From: Caulobacterales bacterium
GTDB taxonomy: Bacteria; Pseudomonadota; Alphaproteobacteria; Caulobacterales; Parvularculaceae
DNA length: 64,000 nucleotides
Direction of reading: 5' to 3'
Assembly (NCBI GenBank): GCA_020638525.1
Contig: JACKIL010000009.1
Location: 1-64,000 of the forward strand
A program made the position numbers and the translations under genes. Positions 1-8,072 of this stretch are shown here, one piece after another. The stretch's first letter is position 1. Every line of letters begins with the position of its first letter. The notes under the pieces were generated by a model. That model did not search any database. It was not told where the DNA came from and saw only the letters and a program-made list of their open reading frames with translations.

Positions 1-2
1 TC

Positions 3-620
3 GGCTTCGAGCGTTATCGCGACTACATGCTCGACGTGCCGATGTATTTCCTTCGCCGCAATAACAAGTTCATCGATGCGGCCGGCCAGTCTTTCCGCGA
101 TCTTCTCAAAGGCGAACTTCCGGCTGCGCCGGGCGAAGTCGCGACGATGGAAGATTGGGAAGACCATCTCTCGACGGCCTTCCCCGAAGTGCGTCTCAAG
201 ACTTTCCTTGAAATGCGCGGCGCGGATTCGGGGCCATGGGCGCGCATCTGCGCTCTGCCGGCCTTCTGGGTCGGGCTTCTCTATAACGGAACGGCGCTCG
301 ACGCGGCCTGGGACGTCGCCAAGGACTGGACGACGGAGATGCGCGAGCAGCTTCGTGATGACGCCGCAAGATTCGGGTTGAAGGCGAAAATCGGCGGGCG
401 CACCGTGCAGGATGTCGCGCTCGAAGTTCTCGAAATCTCCCGCGAAGGTCTCAGAAAACGCGCGCGCATGGGCAATTTGAAGGAAGACGAGACGACCTAT
501 CTCGATACCCTCTTCGACATTGCGAAAAGCGGCGTCACCATGGGCGAATATACGGCGCAGCGTTTTCTCGGCGCGCTCGAAGGCGATGCGAAGAAGCTCT
601 TCGAAGAGTGCAAATATTGA
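3..620 (+). CDS. gshA: Glutamate-cysteine ligase, C-terminal part (partial)
   Basis: The reading frame is open from the window edge (GFERYRDYM onward), so the gene starts upstream and only about 205 C-terminal residues are visible. The family joins glutamate and cysteine with ATP in the first step of cytoplasmic glutathione synthesis. The segment DVPMYFLRR, the EDWEDHLSTAFPEVR stretch, the LEMRGAD motif and the C-terminal run GMTMGEYTAQ-like end are characteristic of the plant/alphaproteobacterial GCS2-type enzyme, usually about 455 residues. The next gene follows after 9 bp on the same strand, so the two may be co-transcribed. The first ATG in frame (27) is internal and not a start. Confidence 0.9.
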   Translation, partial: GFERYRDYMLDVPMYFLRRNNKFIDAAGQSFRDLLKGELPAAPGEVATMEDWEDHLSTAFPEVRLKTFLEMRGADSGPWARICALPAFWVGLLYNGTALDAAWDVAKDWTTEMREQLRDDAARFGLKAKIGGRTVQDVALEVLEISREGLRKRARMGNLKEDETTYLDTLFDIAKSGVTMGEYTAQRFLGALEGDAKKLFEECKY

Positions 621-629
621 AGGCTTCAA

Positions 630-1277
630 ATGCCGGATGGCGATCGGCGCATTGACGTATTCGGCGATGTTTCGGCGCCATGCCGTACGCTTGCGTGGCG
701 AGACCCGGCGCTGAAAGTCGCGCTGAAGGCGATCGGCAGGCCGCATATCCGCCGTAGGCCCGGCGGTTTCGAGGGGCTGTTCCGCATCATCGTCGAACAG
801 CAGGTTTCGGTGCCGAGCGCGCAGGCGATCCTCGCGCGGTGCAACGCCGGCCTTCCCGACGTCTCGCCCGAGGCGGTTCTTGAAACGGGGGAGGCGGGGC
901 TCAAGGGCCTTGGTCTTTCAACGCCCAAGGCGCGCTACATTCTCGCTCTCGCCGAGCGGGTGCGCGCCGGAGAGCTAAGCCTCGAAGACCTTGGAGCGCA
1001 TGACGACGAGCGCGCGAGCAGTGTTCTTCAGGCGCTCAAAGGCGTCGGTCCCTGGACCGCGGGGATTTACCTTCTTTTCTGCGAAGGGCGGCTCGACATC
1101 TGGCCGCCGGGCGATGTCGCACTGCAGGCCGCCTATGGCGCAGCGGCGGGGCTGGACGGGAAAATAGAGGCGCGGCTCCTCGACGAAGCGGCGCTCGGAT
1201 GGGCCCCCTGGCGCGGGCTCGCCGCCCATATACTCTGGACCTATTACGCTCATCTGCGTGGCCGCCAGCCGATTTGA
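630..1277 (+). CDS. HhH-GPD DNA glycosylase (AlkA-like 3-methyladenine DNA glycosylase)
   Basis: A 215-residue base-excision repair enzyme expected to remove alkylated purines from DNA. The helix-hairpin-helix is visible at residues 136-144 (LKGVGPWTA), and the catalytic aspartate lies in WPPGD (D162), the usual place in this superfamily. No cysteines arranged as an Fe-S cluster follow it, which argues against a MutY/Nth-type enzyme. It is shorter than E. coli AlkA (282 residues) because the N-terminal beta domain is missing, as in many AlkA2-type proteins. It starts 9 bp after the gshA stop. The family call is firm; the preferred lesion is not visible from sequence. Confidence 0.88.
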   Translation: MPDGDRRIDVFGDVSAPCRTLAWRDPALKVALKAIGRPHIRRRPGGFEGLFRIIVEQQVSVPSAQAILARCNAGLPDVSPEAVLETGEAGLKGLGLSTPKARYILALAERVRAGELSLEDLGAHDDERASSVLQALKGVGPWTAGIYLLFCEGRLDIWPPGDVALQAAYGAAAGLDGKIEARLLDEAALGWAPWRGLAAHILWTYYAHLRGRQPI

Positions 1278-1344
1278 CGCGCCGCGACAAACGTTCGCGC
1301 GTTTCTCGGAAAAGGTTCACACTCCTGTCATCGGGAATCAGCTA

Positions 1345-1373
1345 TTGGGTTTTCCACAGGCTTTGGGCTATCT
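1345..1373 (+). promoter_or_regulatory. Candidate sigma-70 promoter of the HNH nuclease gene
   Basis: TTGGGT (1345-1350) and CTATCT (1368-1373) are separated by exactly 17 bp, a spacing and -10 shape usual for alphaproteobacterial housekeeping promoters. It lies in the 180-bp gap before the nuclease gene. This is pattern evidence only. Confidence 0.4.
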
Positions 1374-1459
1374 TTGACTTGTAGCAAGGGAGTCGCAGCG
1401 TTCTGTAACGTACTCGGAGCACCGCCGGTTAAACGGTCCGTCATTCGGGGGGCGATGTG

Positions 1460-2026
1460 ATGCAAATTCTCAATCGCGCGCCCGACGGTTGTCCTGCCCT
1501 GGTTCTGAACGCCGACTTCAGGCCGCTCAGTTATTTTCCGCTATCTCTGTGGTCATGGCAGGACGCGCTTAAAGCCGTCTTCCTCGATCGCGTCGATGTC
1601 GTCGCGCAATATGAAACGACGGTGAGAAGCCCGAATTTTGAAATTCGTCTGCCTTCGGTCGTTTCGCTCAGAACTTACGTCAATCACGCGCGCACGCCTG
1701 CCTTCACCCGGTTCAACGTGTTCCTGCGCGATGGTTTCGAGTGCCAATATTGCGGCGCGGGCGACCGCGAAAACCTGACCTTCGATCACATCATTCCGCG
1801 GTCAAAAGGCGGGCGTACGACTTGGGAGAACATCGTTGCTGCGTGCAGCGCGTGTAATCTCAGGAAGGGCTGGCGCCTGCCGCATGAGGCGAAGATGTTC
1901 CCGGCGAAGAAGCCCGTGCGGCCGACAATGTTCGAGCTGAACGAGAACGGGCGCGCTTTTCCGCCGCATTACCTCCATGAAAGCTGGCAGGACTTCCTTT
2001 ACTGGGATTCCGAGCTGGAACCCTGA
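1460..2026 (+). CDS. HNH endonuclease family protein
   Basis: A 188-residue protein with an HNH nuclease core in its second half: a first zinc knuckle CQYC, the DHIIPRSKGG strand-turn with the catalytic His, an Asn in WENIVAACSACN, and the second zinc knuckle CSAC. The N-terminal half (ALVLNADFRPLSYFPLSLWSWQDA) is the conserved extension of a stand-alone HNH family found on many alphaproteobacterial chromosomes. GTG (1457) and ATG (1460) are adjacent start codons; ATG is preferred because the G-rich ribosome site at 1447-1453 is better spaced. Nothing nearby suggests an intron, intein, phage or restriction system, so it looks like a fixed chromosomal gene. Its substrate is unknown. Confidence 0.85.
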   Translation: MQILNRAPDGCPALVLNADFRPLSYFPLSLWSWQDALKAVFLDRVDVVAQYETTVRSPNFEIRLPSVVSLRTYVNHARTPAFTRFNVFLRDGFECQYCGAGDRENLTFDHIIPRSKGGRTTWENIVAACSACNLRKGWRLPHEAKMFPAKKPVRPTMFELNENGRAFPPHYLHESWQDFLYWDSELEP

Positions 2027-2145
2027 TCCTGTCTGGAATTTATGCGCTTTTGCTGGCGGATGCGGCGTTGTTCCGCCGCTCTCCTTCGCGTAGATTGACC
2101 GCTTGAAGCTGAGGGTGCGACGCCAGCCAGGGGAGGTTCTCGCGC

Positions 2146-2931
2146 ATGCAAACGTTCAAGCTGATCAATCACACGGTGACGATGTCGCGCCGCGAAATAA
2201 TTCGCGGGCTCGCAGCCGGCTCTGTCGTCGTGCTCGCAGAGGGCTGCGCTTACAATGAAGAGCTCGGCCGCAGTCAGCTTCTCTTCGTTTCTTCCGGCCA
2301 GATGGCGCAACTCGCGGCGACTGCGTGGACGGATCTGAAGAAAGAACAGCCGACGACGAAGAACCGGAAATATACCGACCGCATGAATCGCGTCGCGCCG
2401 AAGATCATCACCGCGTCAGGCAATAATCCTGCCGACTGGGAAGTGCAGGTGTTCGACTCGAAGGAGCTTAACGCGTTTGCTTTGCCGGGCGGCAAGATCG
2501 GCTTTTACACGGGCATTCTCGACATCATGGAAAATGATGCGCAGATCGCGACCGTCATGGGCCACGAAGTCGCGCATGTGAATTACAATCATGCCGGCGA
2601 GCGCTACAGCCAGTCGACGCTCGCTCAGACGGGGCTCACGGTCGCACAGGTCGCCGTTTCGGGCAGCCAGTATCAGAGCCAGATTCTCGGCGTGCTCGGC
2701 GCCGGCGCGACGCTTGGCGTCATCCTGCCGTTCTCGCGCCGTCACGAACTTGAGGCCGACAAGTTCGGCGTTCGCTACATGGCGCGCGCTGGCTACGACC
2801 CCAATGAAGCGCTTCGTTTCTGGGAAAACATGGCCGCGCAGAACAAGAACGGCCCGCCGGAATTCCTCTCGACGCACCCGTCGGACGCGACGCGCATTGC
2901 GCAGTTGAAGCGCGAAATCGCGCTCCTTTAA
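2146..2931 (+). CDS. M48 family zinc metallopeptidase, exported
   Basis: A 261-residue envelope metalloprotease of the M48 family (related to LoiP/YcaL/BepA-type proteases that clear misfolded periplasmic proteins). The zinc motif HEVAH is at residues 140-144, and the third-ligand motif ELEAD is at 202-206. The N-terminus has a twin arginine (SRREIIRG, about residue 14), a hydrophobic stretch and then LAEGC at Cys34. The cysteine suggests a lipoprotein, although Glu at -2 makes this an atypical lipobox. ATG 2146 is preceded by AGGGGAGG at a good distance; an internal ATG at 2182 is the alternative. It converges with the GMC oxidoreductase gene, with only one base between the two stops. Confidence 0.88.
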   Translation: MQTFKLINHTVTMSRREIIRGLAAGSVVVLAEGCAYNEELGRSQLLFVSSGQMAQLAATAWTDLKKEQPTTKNRKYTDRMNRVAPKIITASGNNPADWEVQVFDSKELNAFALPGGKIGFYTGILDIMENDAQIATVMGHEVAHVNYNHAGERYSQSTLAQTGLTVAQVAVSGSQYQSQILGVLGAGATLGVILPFSRRHELEADKFGVRYMARAGYDPNEALRFWENMAAQNKNGPPEFLSTHPSDATRIAQLKREIALL

Positions 2932-2932
2932 T

Positions 2933-4408
2933 CTAAGCTTTGCCGAGCTTGCGCGACAGGTGATCGCCAAGGCGCAGCGAAAGGCAAACGATCGTCAGGG
3001 TCGGATTGCATCCGCCGCCGACGGGGTAGACGCTGCTGCCGCCGATATAGAGATTATCGATTCCGTGCAGGCGGCAGTCGCCATCGACGACGCCATGGCG
3101 CGGCGAGCCTGCCATTCGGGTCGTTCCCATATGATGGTTGTGCATGCCGAGATCGGGCAGGCCGGTCTCAAGAATGTCCCGGTTGATGCGCAAGCGCCCG
3201 GCGCGCTGGGTGACGAGCGCCTTGCCGACTTCCTCCGCAAGCGTGCGAATCGTTCGCCGGTCGATATCGTTGATGCGCCAATCGAGCATCAGCCGCGCGC
3301 GGCCGAAGCGGTCTTGCGCATCCGGGTCGAGCATGACCCGGCATGACGGGTCCGGCGATTGCTCCATGATGGTGGTGACGACGCCGTCGCCTTCGCACAG
3401 GACGGTGTTTTCGCGGCGCGCGCGCTCAAGCAAAATGTCCGAGGAGCATGTGATCTTGCGCATCAATCTCCTGAATGGCGCAAGGCGTCCGTAGAATTTC
3501 GGGTTTGCGCCGGGCGTCAGCGAGACGAAGCAGTTCCCGATGGCTTTGTCGCGCATCATCGCTGCTGTCGGGTTGAGGCCGAAGCCGCCCCTGGCCTGCC
3601 AGAAAGGCGAGCCAAGGCTGACGAAGCGGCCGAGCGTGACGTCGAAGTGCTCCATGAAATAGCGCCCGACAAGGTCATGCTGATTGCCGAGGCCGGCGTC
3701 GAAATCGGAACGCGCATTCAAGAGAAAGCGTGCGTTCTCGAGCGCGCCGAAAGCGATCACGACGAATTTCGGCGCGACTGTGTATTCCTGCCCCTTGTAG
3801 TCGGCGACAACGACTTCGGCGACGGCGCGTTTGTCGGCGTTAAGGCGAAGGTCGACCACATTGGCGTTGAGGACGACGTCGACATTTTTCGCGTCCTCAA
3901 GCTCGGCCCTGTATTTCTCGCCGAATCGCGTCGGCGGGCTTTTTGCGTAACGTGCGGTCTCGAAGCGCTCGCTCTTCCAGGCCGGTTCATCGGGGCGCTC
4001 GAAAGACTGTTCGTCAATATCGACGATCCTTCGCGCTTCATCTTCGTACTGATAAATATCGTCGAAGCTGATCGGCCAGCCGGTCGCCTTCCACGGATGT
4101 TTGCGTTCGAAATCGACGCGTTCGAAGCGGGTGCACGAGCCTGCCCAGTGGTTCGATGTCCCGCCGAAAAAACGAAGCCGGCCGGATTCGACGCCGTAAT
4201 ATTCAATCGGCCCGACGGACTCGCCCTGATAGAATTCGTGAGATTCTTCTGTCCACTCTTCGCCGCCCGCTTCGAGCAGGAGAACGCGCGCGCCCGACTC
4301 TTTCAGCTTGCGCGCGATCGTGATGCCCGCCGGTCCTGAACCACAGACGCAGACGTCATAACCGTCGCCGAATCGAAAATCGCTCTCGAGATTGAGGTCG
4401 GTCCACAT
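2933..4408 (-). CDS. GMC family FAD-dependent oxidoreductase
   Basis: A 491-residue flavoprotein of the glucose-methanol-choline oxidoreductase family. The dinucleotide-binding motif GSGPAG and the acidic strand end LLLEAGG lie at the N-terminus (about residues 22-48). The C-terminal GMC_oxred_C region carries HNHHMGTTRMA followed by the second FAD motif, DNLYIGGSSVYPVGGGCNPT; a His in this region is the usual catalytic base. The enzyme oxidises an alcohol or sugar; the substrate cannot be read from sequence. It has no signal peptide of its own, and the small Tat-signal protein encoded 57 bp upstream on the same strand may accompany it. Confidence 0.87.
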   Translation of the reverse strand: MWTDLNLESDFRFGDGYDVCVCGSGPAGITIARKLKESGARVLLLEAGGEEWTEESHEFYQGESVGPIEYYGVESGRLRFFGGTSNHWAGSCTRFERVDFERKHPWKATGWPISFDDIYQYEDEARRIVDIDEQSFERPDEPAWKSERFETARYAKSPPTRFGEKYRAELEDAKNVDVVLNANVVDLRLNADKRAVAEVVVADYKGQEYTVAPKFVVIAFGALENARFLLNARSDFDAGLGNQHDLVGRYFMEHFDVTLGRFVSLGSPFWQARGGFGLNPTAAMMRDKAIGNCFVSLTPGANPKFYGRLAPFRRLMRKITCSSDILLERARRENTVLCEGDGVVTTIMEQSPDPSCRVMLDPDAQDRFGRARLMLDWRINDIDRRTIRTLAEEVGKALVTQRAGRLRINRDILETGLPDLGMHNHHMGTTRMAGSPRHGVVDGDCRLHGIDNLYIGGSSVYPVGGGCNPTLTIVCLSLRLGDHLSRKLGKA

Positions 4409-4465
4409 GAGGTCACTGGGCGTTACGCGATAGGAACCTGCGAGTTCGGCGCAGGCGTTTCCGGA

Positions 4466-4729
4466 CTAGTCGGCGCGCGCTTCCCGCGCAGGCTCGTCTG
4501 GCGGCGTCAGCCCTCTGGCGCGCAAATCGTCTTCCGAGAGCACCCAGCCGCCCGCAAGGTAGAAGCCATCTCCAATCGGGGCGATTTCAGCTTCGTCGAT
4601 CTCGCCAAGGGAAGGAGTGCGCCGGCGAGGCGCGAAAAGCATGGCGACGCCGATCGACGCCGCACTGGCTGCGCCAGCGCCCATAACCAGCGAACGACGA
4701 GAAAGCGGGGATTCCAGAACTTTCTTCAT
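4466..4729 (-). CDS. Small Tat-signal protein paired with GMC oxidoreductase
   Basis: An 87-residue protein with a clear twin-arginine signal (SRRSLVMGAGAASAASIGVAM, residues 10-30) followed by a short soluble tail of about 55 residues that ends in an acidic, proline-containing stretch. A strong ribosome site, GGAGG, stands 5 bases before the ATG. It precedes the GMC oxidoreductase by 57 bp on the same strand, so an operon is likely. Known gluconate 2-dehydrogenase-type GMC enzymes are exported with a Tat-signal small subunit; this protein is much shorter than that subunit, so a carrier role is only an inference from position. No domain is recognised. Confidence 0.65.
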   Translation of the reverse strand: MKKVLESPLSRRSLVMGAGAASAASIGVAMLFAPRRRTPSLGEIDEAEIAPIGDGFYLAGGWVLSEDDLRARGLTPPDEPAREARAD

Positions 4730-4888
4730 AGTCCCTCCGAATCAAGGCGTTAGCTGGTAAATTCAGCGCGTGCGGACGCTCTCACAGGCTGACCCGCAAG
4801 GCAACCCGCCCGCTTGCGTTAGGCGCGCCCCGGATATAGGTTCCGCGCCTCCGCGGGCAGGCGATTAAGCCTGACGCCGCCGGAACGC

Positions 4889-4965
4889 GCCGCCTTAGCT
4901 CAGTTGGTTAGAGCGCTAGATTGTGGATCTAGAGGTCCCCGGTTCGAGCCCGGGAGGCGGTACCA
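4889..4965 (+). tRNA. tRNA-His (anticodon GTG)
   Basis: A full cloverleaf can be folded. The acceptor stem is GCCGCCT with AGGCGGT, the D arm starts GCTC, and the anticodon arm is CTAGA-TTGTGGA-TCTAG with anticodon GTG. The variable loop is AGGTC, the T arm is CCCGG-TTCGAGC-CCGGG, and the discriminator is A73 followed by an encoded CCA. The first pair is G1:U72, and the base before G1 is a C (4888), so no G-1 is encoded opposite the discriminator. Most bacterial tRNA-His have G-1:C73; the A73/G1:U72 form is known from a group of alphaproteobacteria such as Caulobacter with a divergent HisRS. Confidence 0.97.
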
Positions 4966-5017
4966 TTCCGAAATATGAACCCCGCGCGATCTCCCGATCG
5001 GTGTCTACTTGCCAGGC

Positions 5018-6439
5018 TCAAAAGTTCGGGATGAAGTTCTGCGCGATCAGCCAGTCGACCCCTTTGTCGGCGGCCAGCCCGATTGCGGCGCCGAGAACCG
5101 CAAGAGCCATCGGCGCGAGCTCGCCATTGAGGTCGAACAGTCCGGCGATGCGCAGACGCACCCACCAATAGAGCGCCGCCGCCGCCTCGATCAGAGCGAA
5201 TGCTGCGACCATGCCGACGACGCCGAAGAAGTGATATCCGAGCGGCGCAGCGATGACGATCCAGGCGAGGCGCACGACATTGGCTTCAAGCGCGCTCCTG
5301 ACCTTGCCGAGTGAGATGAGCGCTTGTTCGGCCGGCTTCGTAACGAGGCTGAAGAGCGGCGCAAGGCAAAGCAGGGACACGAAGACGCCTGCGCCGAGAT
5401 AACGTTCGTCAAACAAAATTCTGACGATGAGATGCCCCCCGCCAATGCCGCCGCCGAGAAGGAAGGCGAGCGCGAGAGTGAGCCGCCAGCGCGCCCTGTA
5501 ATAGATCGAGCGGAGCGTAGCGACGGATTGTTCTGCGGCGTGGGAGTATTCCGGCAGCAATACGCGGTGAACGTAGGTCGCCACAAGCTGCAGCGCGGAC
5601 GTCGTCAGGTTCACCGCGAGCATATAGAGGCCGAGAAGATCGAGGCTCAGCGCGCGGCCGATAAAGATTTTGTCCGCCTGCCCGATAATGATGGTGATGA
5701 CGCTCGAAACGATGACGACGCGCGCAAACGCCCAGAGCTCCCGGCCGATCTCCCTGTCGAAGGCGATGCGGTGCGAATAGCCTGGAAAAAGCGTGTAGGA
5801 GAGGACAGCGTGCGCTATCCCGCCTGCATACATGCCGATGATGATCGCCCAGAACGACTTGATGACGAGCGCGACCGCAATCGTCACCACCATCTGGATG
5901 ATGAAGACCGCGAATTCGAACATCGAGATGAAGGAGACGCGCCTCTCGCGCAGCGCAGTCAGCGGCGAAAGCGAGCGCAGGCCTTCGAGCAGGAACAGAA
6001 ATGACGTCGCCATGATCGGCGCGGTCAGTTCGGGCTTGTTGAAAGCTGTGGAGAACAGGCCCGCGCCGACAAACATCACCGCCGTCAGCGCGGCGCTGCG
6101 GATGAGGCGGATCGTCCAGATGACGTTGAGGAAACGCACGTCCTGCCATTTCGGCGAACGCACGATGAAGACGTTGAAGCCGAGATCAGTCACGAGCGTA
6201 AGGATGACGCTGATCGACGTGATGACGCCGACAATGCCGAAGGCTTCCGGCGCGAGGAGGCGCGTCAGGATGAGATTGTTGCCGATCCGCAGGATGTTCG
6301 TCGCTGCGAGCGATCCGATCAGCACGGCGAGGCCGCTGCGCGCCATGGCCGAGCGAACGGATGTCGGCGAGAGCGCCGAAGCGAAAGCGCGCAGGCGATT
6401 ATTCAGGCCGCCGCCCGGAGCGTCTTGCGCATCAGCCAA
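5018..6439 (-). CDS. Polysaccharide flippase / lipopolysaccharide biosynthesis membrane protein (Wzx-like)
   Basis: A multi-pass membrane protein of the MOP/oligosaccharide flippase superfamily, about 473 residues and about 12 predicted helices. It begins with SGLAVLIGSLAATNILRIGNN and shows the family signature NLILTRLLAPEAFGIVGV. Such proteins move lipid-linked glycans across the inner membrane. The frame stays open back to 6670, but that part overlaps the upstream gene in another frame and is Arg-rich and not family-like. TTG at 6439 is preferred: it has GGGAG upstream and overlaps the stop of the O-antigen-ligase gene by 8 bp, typical of translational coupling. ATG 6346 is a shorter alternative. 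Confidence 0.85.
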   Translation of the reverse strand: MADAQDAPGGGLNNRLRAFASALSPTSVRSAMARSGLAVLIGSLAATNILRIGNNLILTRLLAPEAFGIVGVITSISVILTLVTDLGFNVFIVRSPKWQDVRFLNVIWTIRLIRSAALTAVMFVGAGLFSTAFNKPELTAPIMATSFLFLLEGLRSLSPLTALRERRVSFISMFEFAVFIIQMVVTIAVALVIKSFWAIIIGMYAGGIAHAVLSYTLFPGYSHRIAFDREIGRELWAFARVVIVSSVITIIIGQADKIFIGRALSLDLLGLYMLAVNLTTSALQLVATYVHRVLLPEYSHAAEQSVATLRSIYYRARWRLTLALAFLLGGGIGGGHLIVRILFDERYLGAGVFVSLLCLAPLFSLVTKPAEQALISLGKVRSALEANVVRLAWIVIAAPLGYHFFGVVGMVAAFALIEAAAALYWWVRLRIAGLFDLNGELAPMALAVLGAAIGLAADKGVDWLIAQNFIPNF

Positions 6440-8069
6440 AGAGATCTCCCATCGTATCTCCCGGCGCGCCGCTGTTTGGCGCTGACGGATTCGAATAAGG
6501 CGCGCCCGGCCTGAACGGCCGATGAGGCGCAGTCTTCGTGAATTCCGGACTGGCTTCCTCTTTTTCTGCTTCCGGATCCGGAGTCTCGCCGCCATCTCCG
6601 CCGCTCGTCGCAGGCGCTGTCTCCATGCTCTCTTTGCGAGCTGCTGCGACGAAAGCGGTGGCGACCGCAATCAGGAAGACGCCAGTCTCCTGAATGACGG
6701 AGACGCCGCTCACCGTCGCGATCATGGCGAGATAGGAAATGATCGCCGCGAGAAGGAAGGCGCGCTGTCGCTCGAGAGTCTTGTTGTCGTCGCGGCGGAC
6801 GATCTTGCCGAGGCTCAGAAGGGCCAGAATGACGCTCACAAACGCGCCGATGTAGAGCGCGAAGCCGACTGCGCCATGCTTCAGCAGGATGTGAACGTAA
6901 TGGTTCACAATGTCGATAATGCCCTGACCCTGATAGAGGTGTTCGAAATTGCCGCTGTCGCGGTAATGCGGCTCGCCGAATATCGGGTGCTGTTTGAATT
7001 GCACGACCGAGGCGTTCAGAAGCTCGCGGCGATATTCGAAAGTTCCATAGGGGTCGTAGCGGCCGAGGTCGGCGTTGAGAACGAAGGCGATGGCCGCCGG
7101 CACCACGACGAAAAGGCCCACGGCGATCGCGATCGGCCTGACGCCGCGCGGGAATTTCGTGAAGAAGAAATAGGTGAACCACGCGACCATCGCCGCGAGC
7201 CAGGCGCCGCGCGCGAAAGTGAAGATGATAGCGACGGCGAGGATCGCGCGATAGAACCACGCCATCACCATCGAGCCCTTCTTCTCGTCGCGATAATAGT
7301 CGACGGCGATGAGCCCGAGTGTTGCGACGAAGCCGACGAGAATGGGGATGACAGTCGCGCTGACGCGCAGAATGCCCTGACGGAAATCGGCGAGCGCGGC
7401 CATGCCGTGCCGTTCGGTGATGAAGGTGTAGAAGTTCCAATCGACCGCCTCGCTGATGAAGGCGAGGCACGCCATGATGAGGCCGAGCGTGAGAAAAGCG
7501 GAGATCACATTCTCCGTCGCCGCCCGTTCTTGCGAGAGCCTGAGGATCGCCATGAATGGCAGCGCGTAAAGGATGAAATCATCGAGCGCGAACCGAAGAC
7601 CGTTCGTCAGGTTCTCCGCGCGAAATTCCTGCGCGGCCACCAGCAGCGTCAGCAGGATGACGAGAACGCCGGTGACGGGCGCATAGCGTGCGGCGACTGG
7701 TGCTCGGGGGAAAGCGAGCGTCGGCGCGAGCAGCGCGAAGCACGCGATCATCGGAAAGTTCAGAACGACGAGATAGTTGATCCCTGGAAACGGAACCGGC
7801 GCCTGCACCGGCGAGGGAATGGCGAAGAGAGCGAGAATGTAAAACGCCGCGCGCGCATCCATATCCTTCGGCGTCAGCGCGATGAGCAGGATCGCGCAAA
7901 GCAGAAGCTCGCCCATCAGAGGGTAGATCAGGAACAGGAGCGGCGAAGATATCAGCCAGAACAGGCACGCGCGCATTGTCGCCGGCGAGTCTGCGAAGCG
8001 AGGCCTGATGAACCAGGCCGCGACAATCGCGATGCTCGTAAAGAGGCTGGCGGCGATGATTGTTCCCAT
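6432..8069 (-). CDS. O-antigen ligase / polymerase-like membrane protein
   Basis: A 545-residue protein with roughly a dozen hydrophobic segments and the long periplasmic region (about residues 290-380) typical of the Wzy/WaaL superfamily. That region contains HPIFGEPHYRDSGNFEH, whose H-x-x-x-G-like pattern before a loop (NHYVHILLKHGAVGF) is the best family marker. The superfamily polymerises glycan repeats or ligates them to a lipid or protein carrier. The C-terminal tail of about 60 residues is hydrophilic and Glu/Pro-rich, probably cytoplasmic. It is the middle gene of a three-gene minus-strand surface-glycan cluster: the glycosyltransferase ends 3 bp before its start, and the flippase start overlaps its stop. 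Confidence 0.82.
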   Translation of the reverse strand: MGTIIAASLFTSIAIVAAWFIRPRFADSPATMRACLFWLISSPLLFLIYPLMGELLLCAILLIALTPKDMDARAAFYILALFAIPSPVQAPVPFPGINYLVVLNFPMIACFALLAPTLAFPRAPVAARYAPVTGVLVILLTLLVAAQEFRAENLTNGLRFALDDFILYALPFMAILRLSQERAATENVISAFLTLGLIMACLAFISEAVDWNFYTFITERHGMAALADFRQGILRVSATVIPILVGFVATLGLIAVDYYRDEKKGSMVMAWFYRAILAVAIIFTFARGAWLAAMVAWFTYFFFTKFPRGVRPIAIAVGLFVVVPAAIAFVLNADLGRYDPYGTFEYRRELLNASVVQFKQHPIFGEPHYRDSGNFEHLYQGQGIIDIVNHYVHILLKHGAVGFALYIGAFVSVILALLSLGKIVRRDDNKTLERQRAFLLAAIISYLAMIATVSGVSVIQETGVFLIAVATAFVAAARKESMETAPATSGGDGGETPDPEAEKEEASPEFTKTAPHRPFRPGAPYSNPSAPNSGAPGDTMGDLFG

Positions 8070-8072
8070 GCG

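Noticed and set aside
6440..6670. 77-codon extension before the flippase TTG start
   Set aside because: Overlaps the O-antigen-ligase coding region in another frame and is Arg-rich, unlike the family N-terminus.
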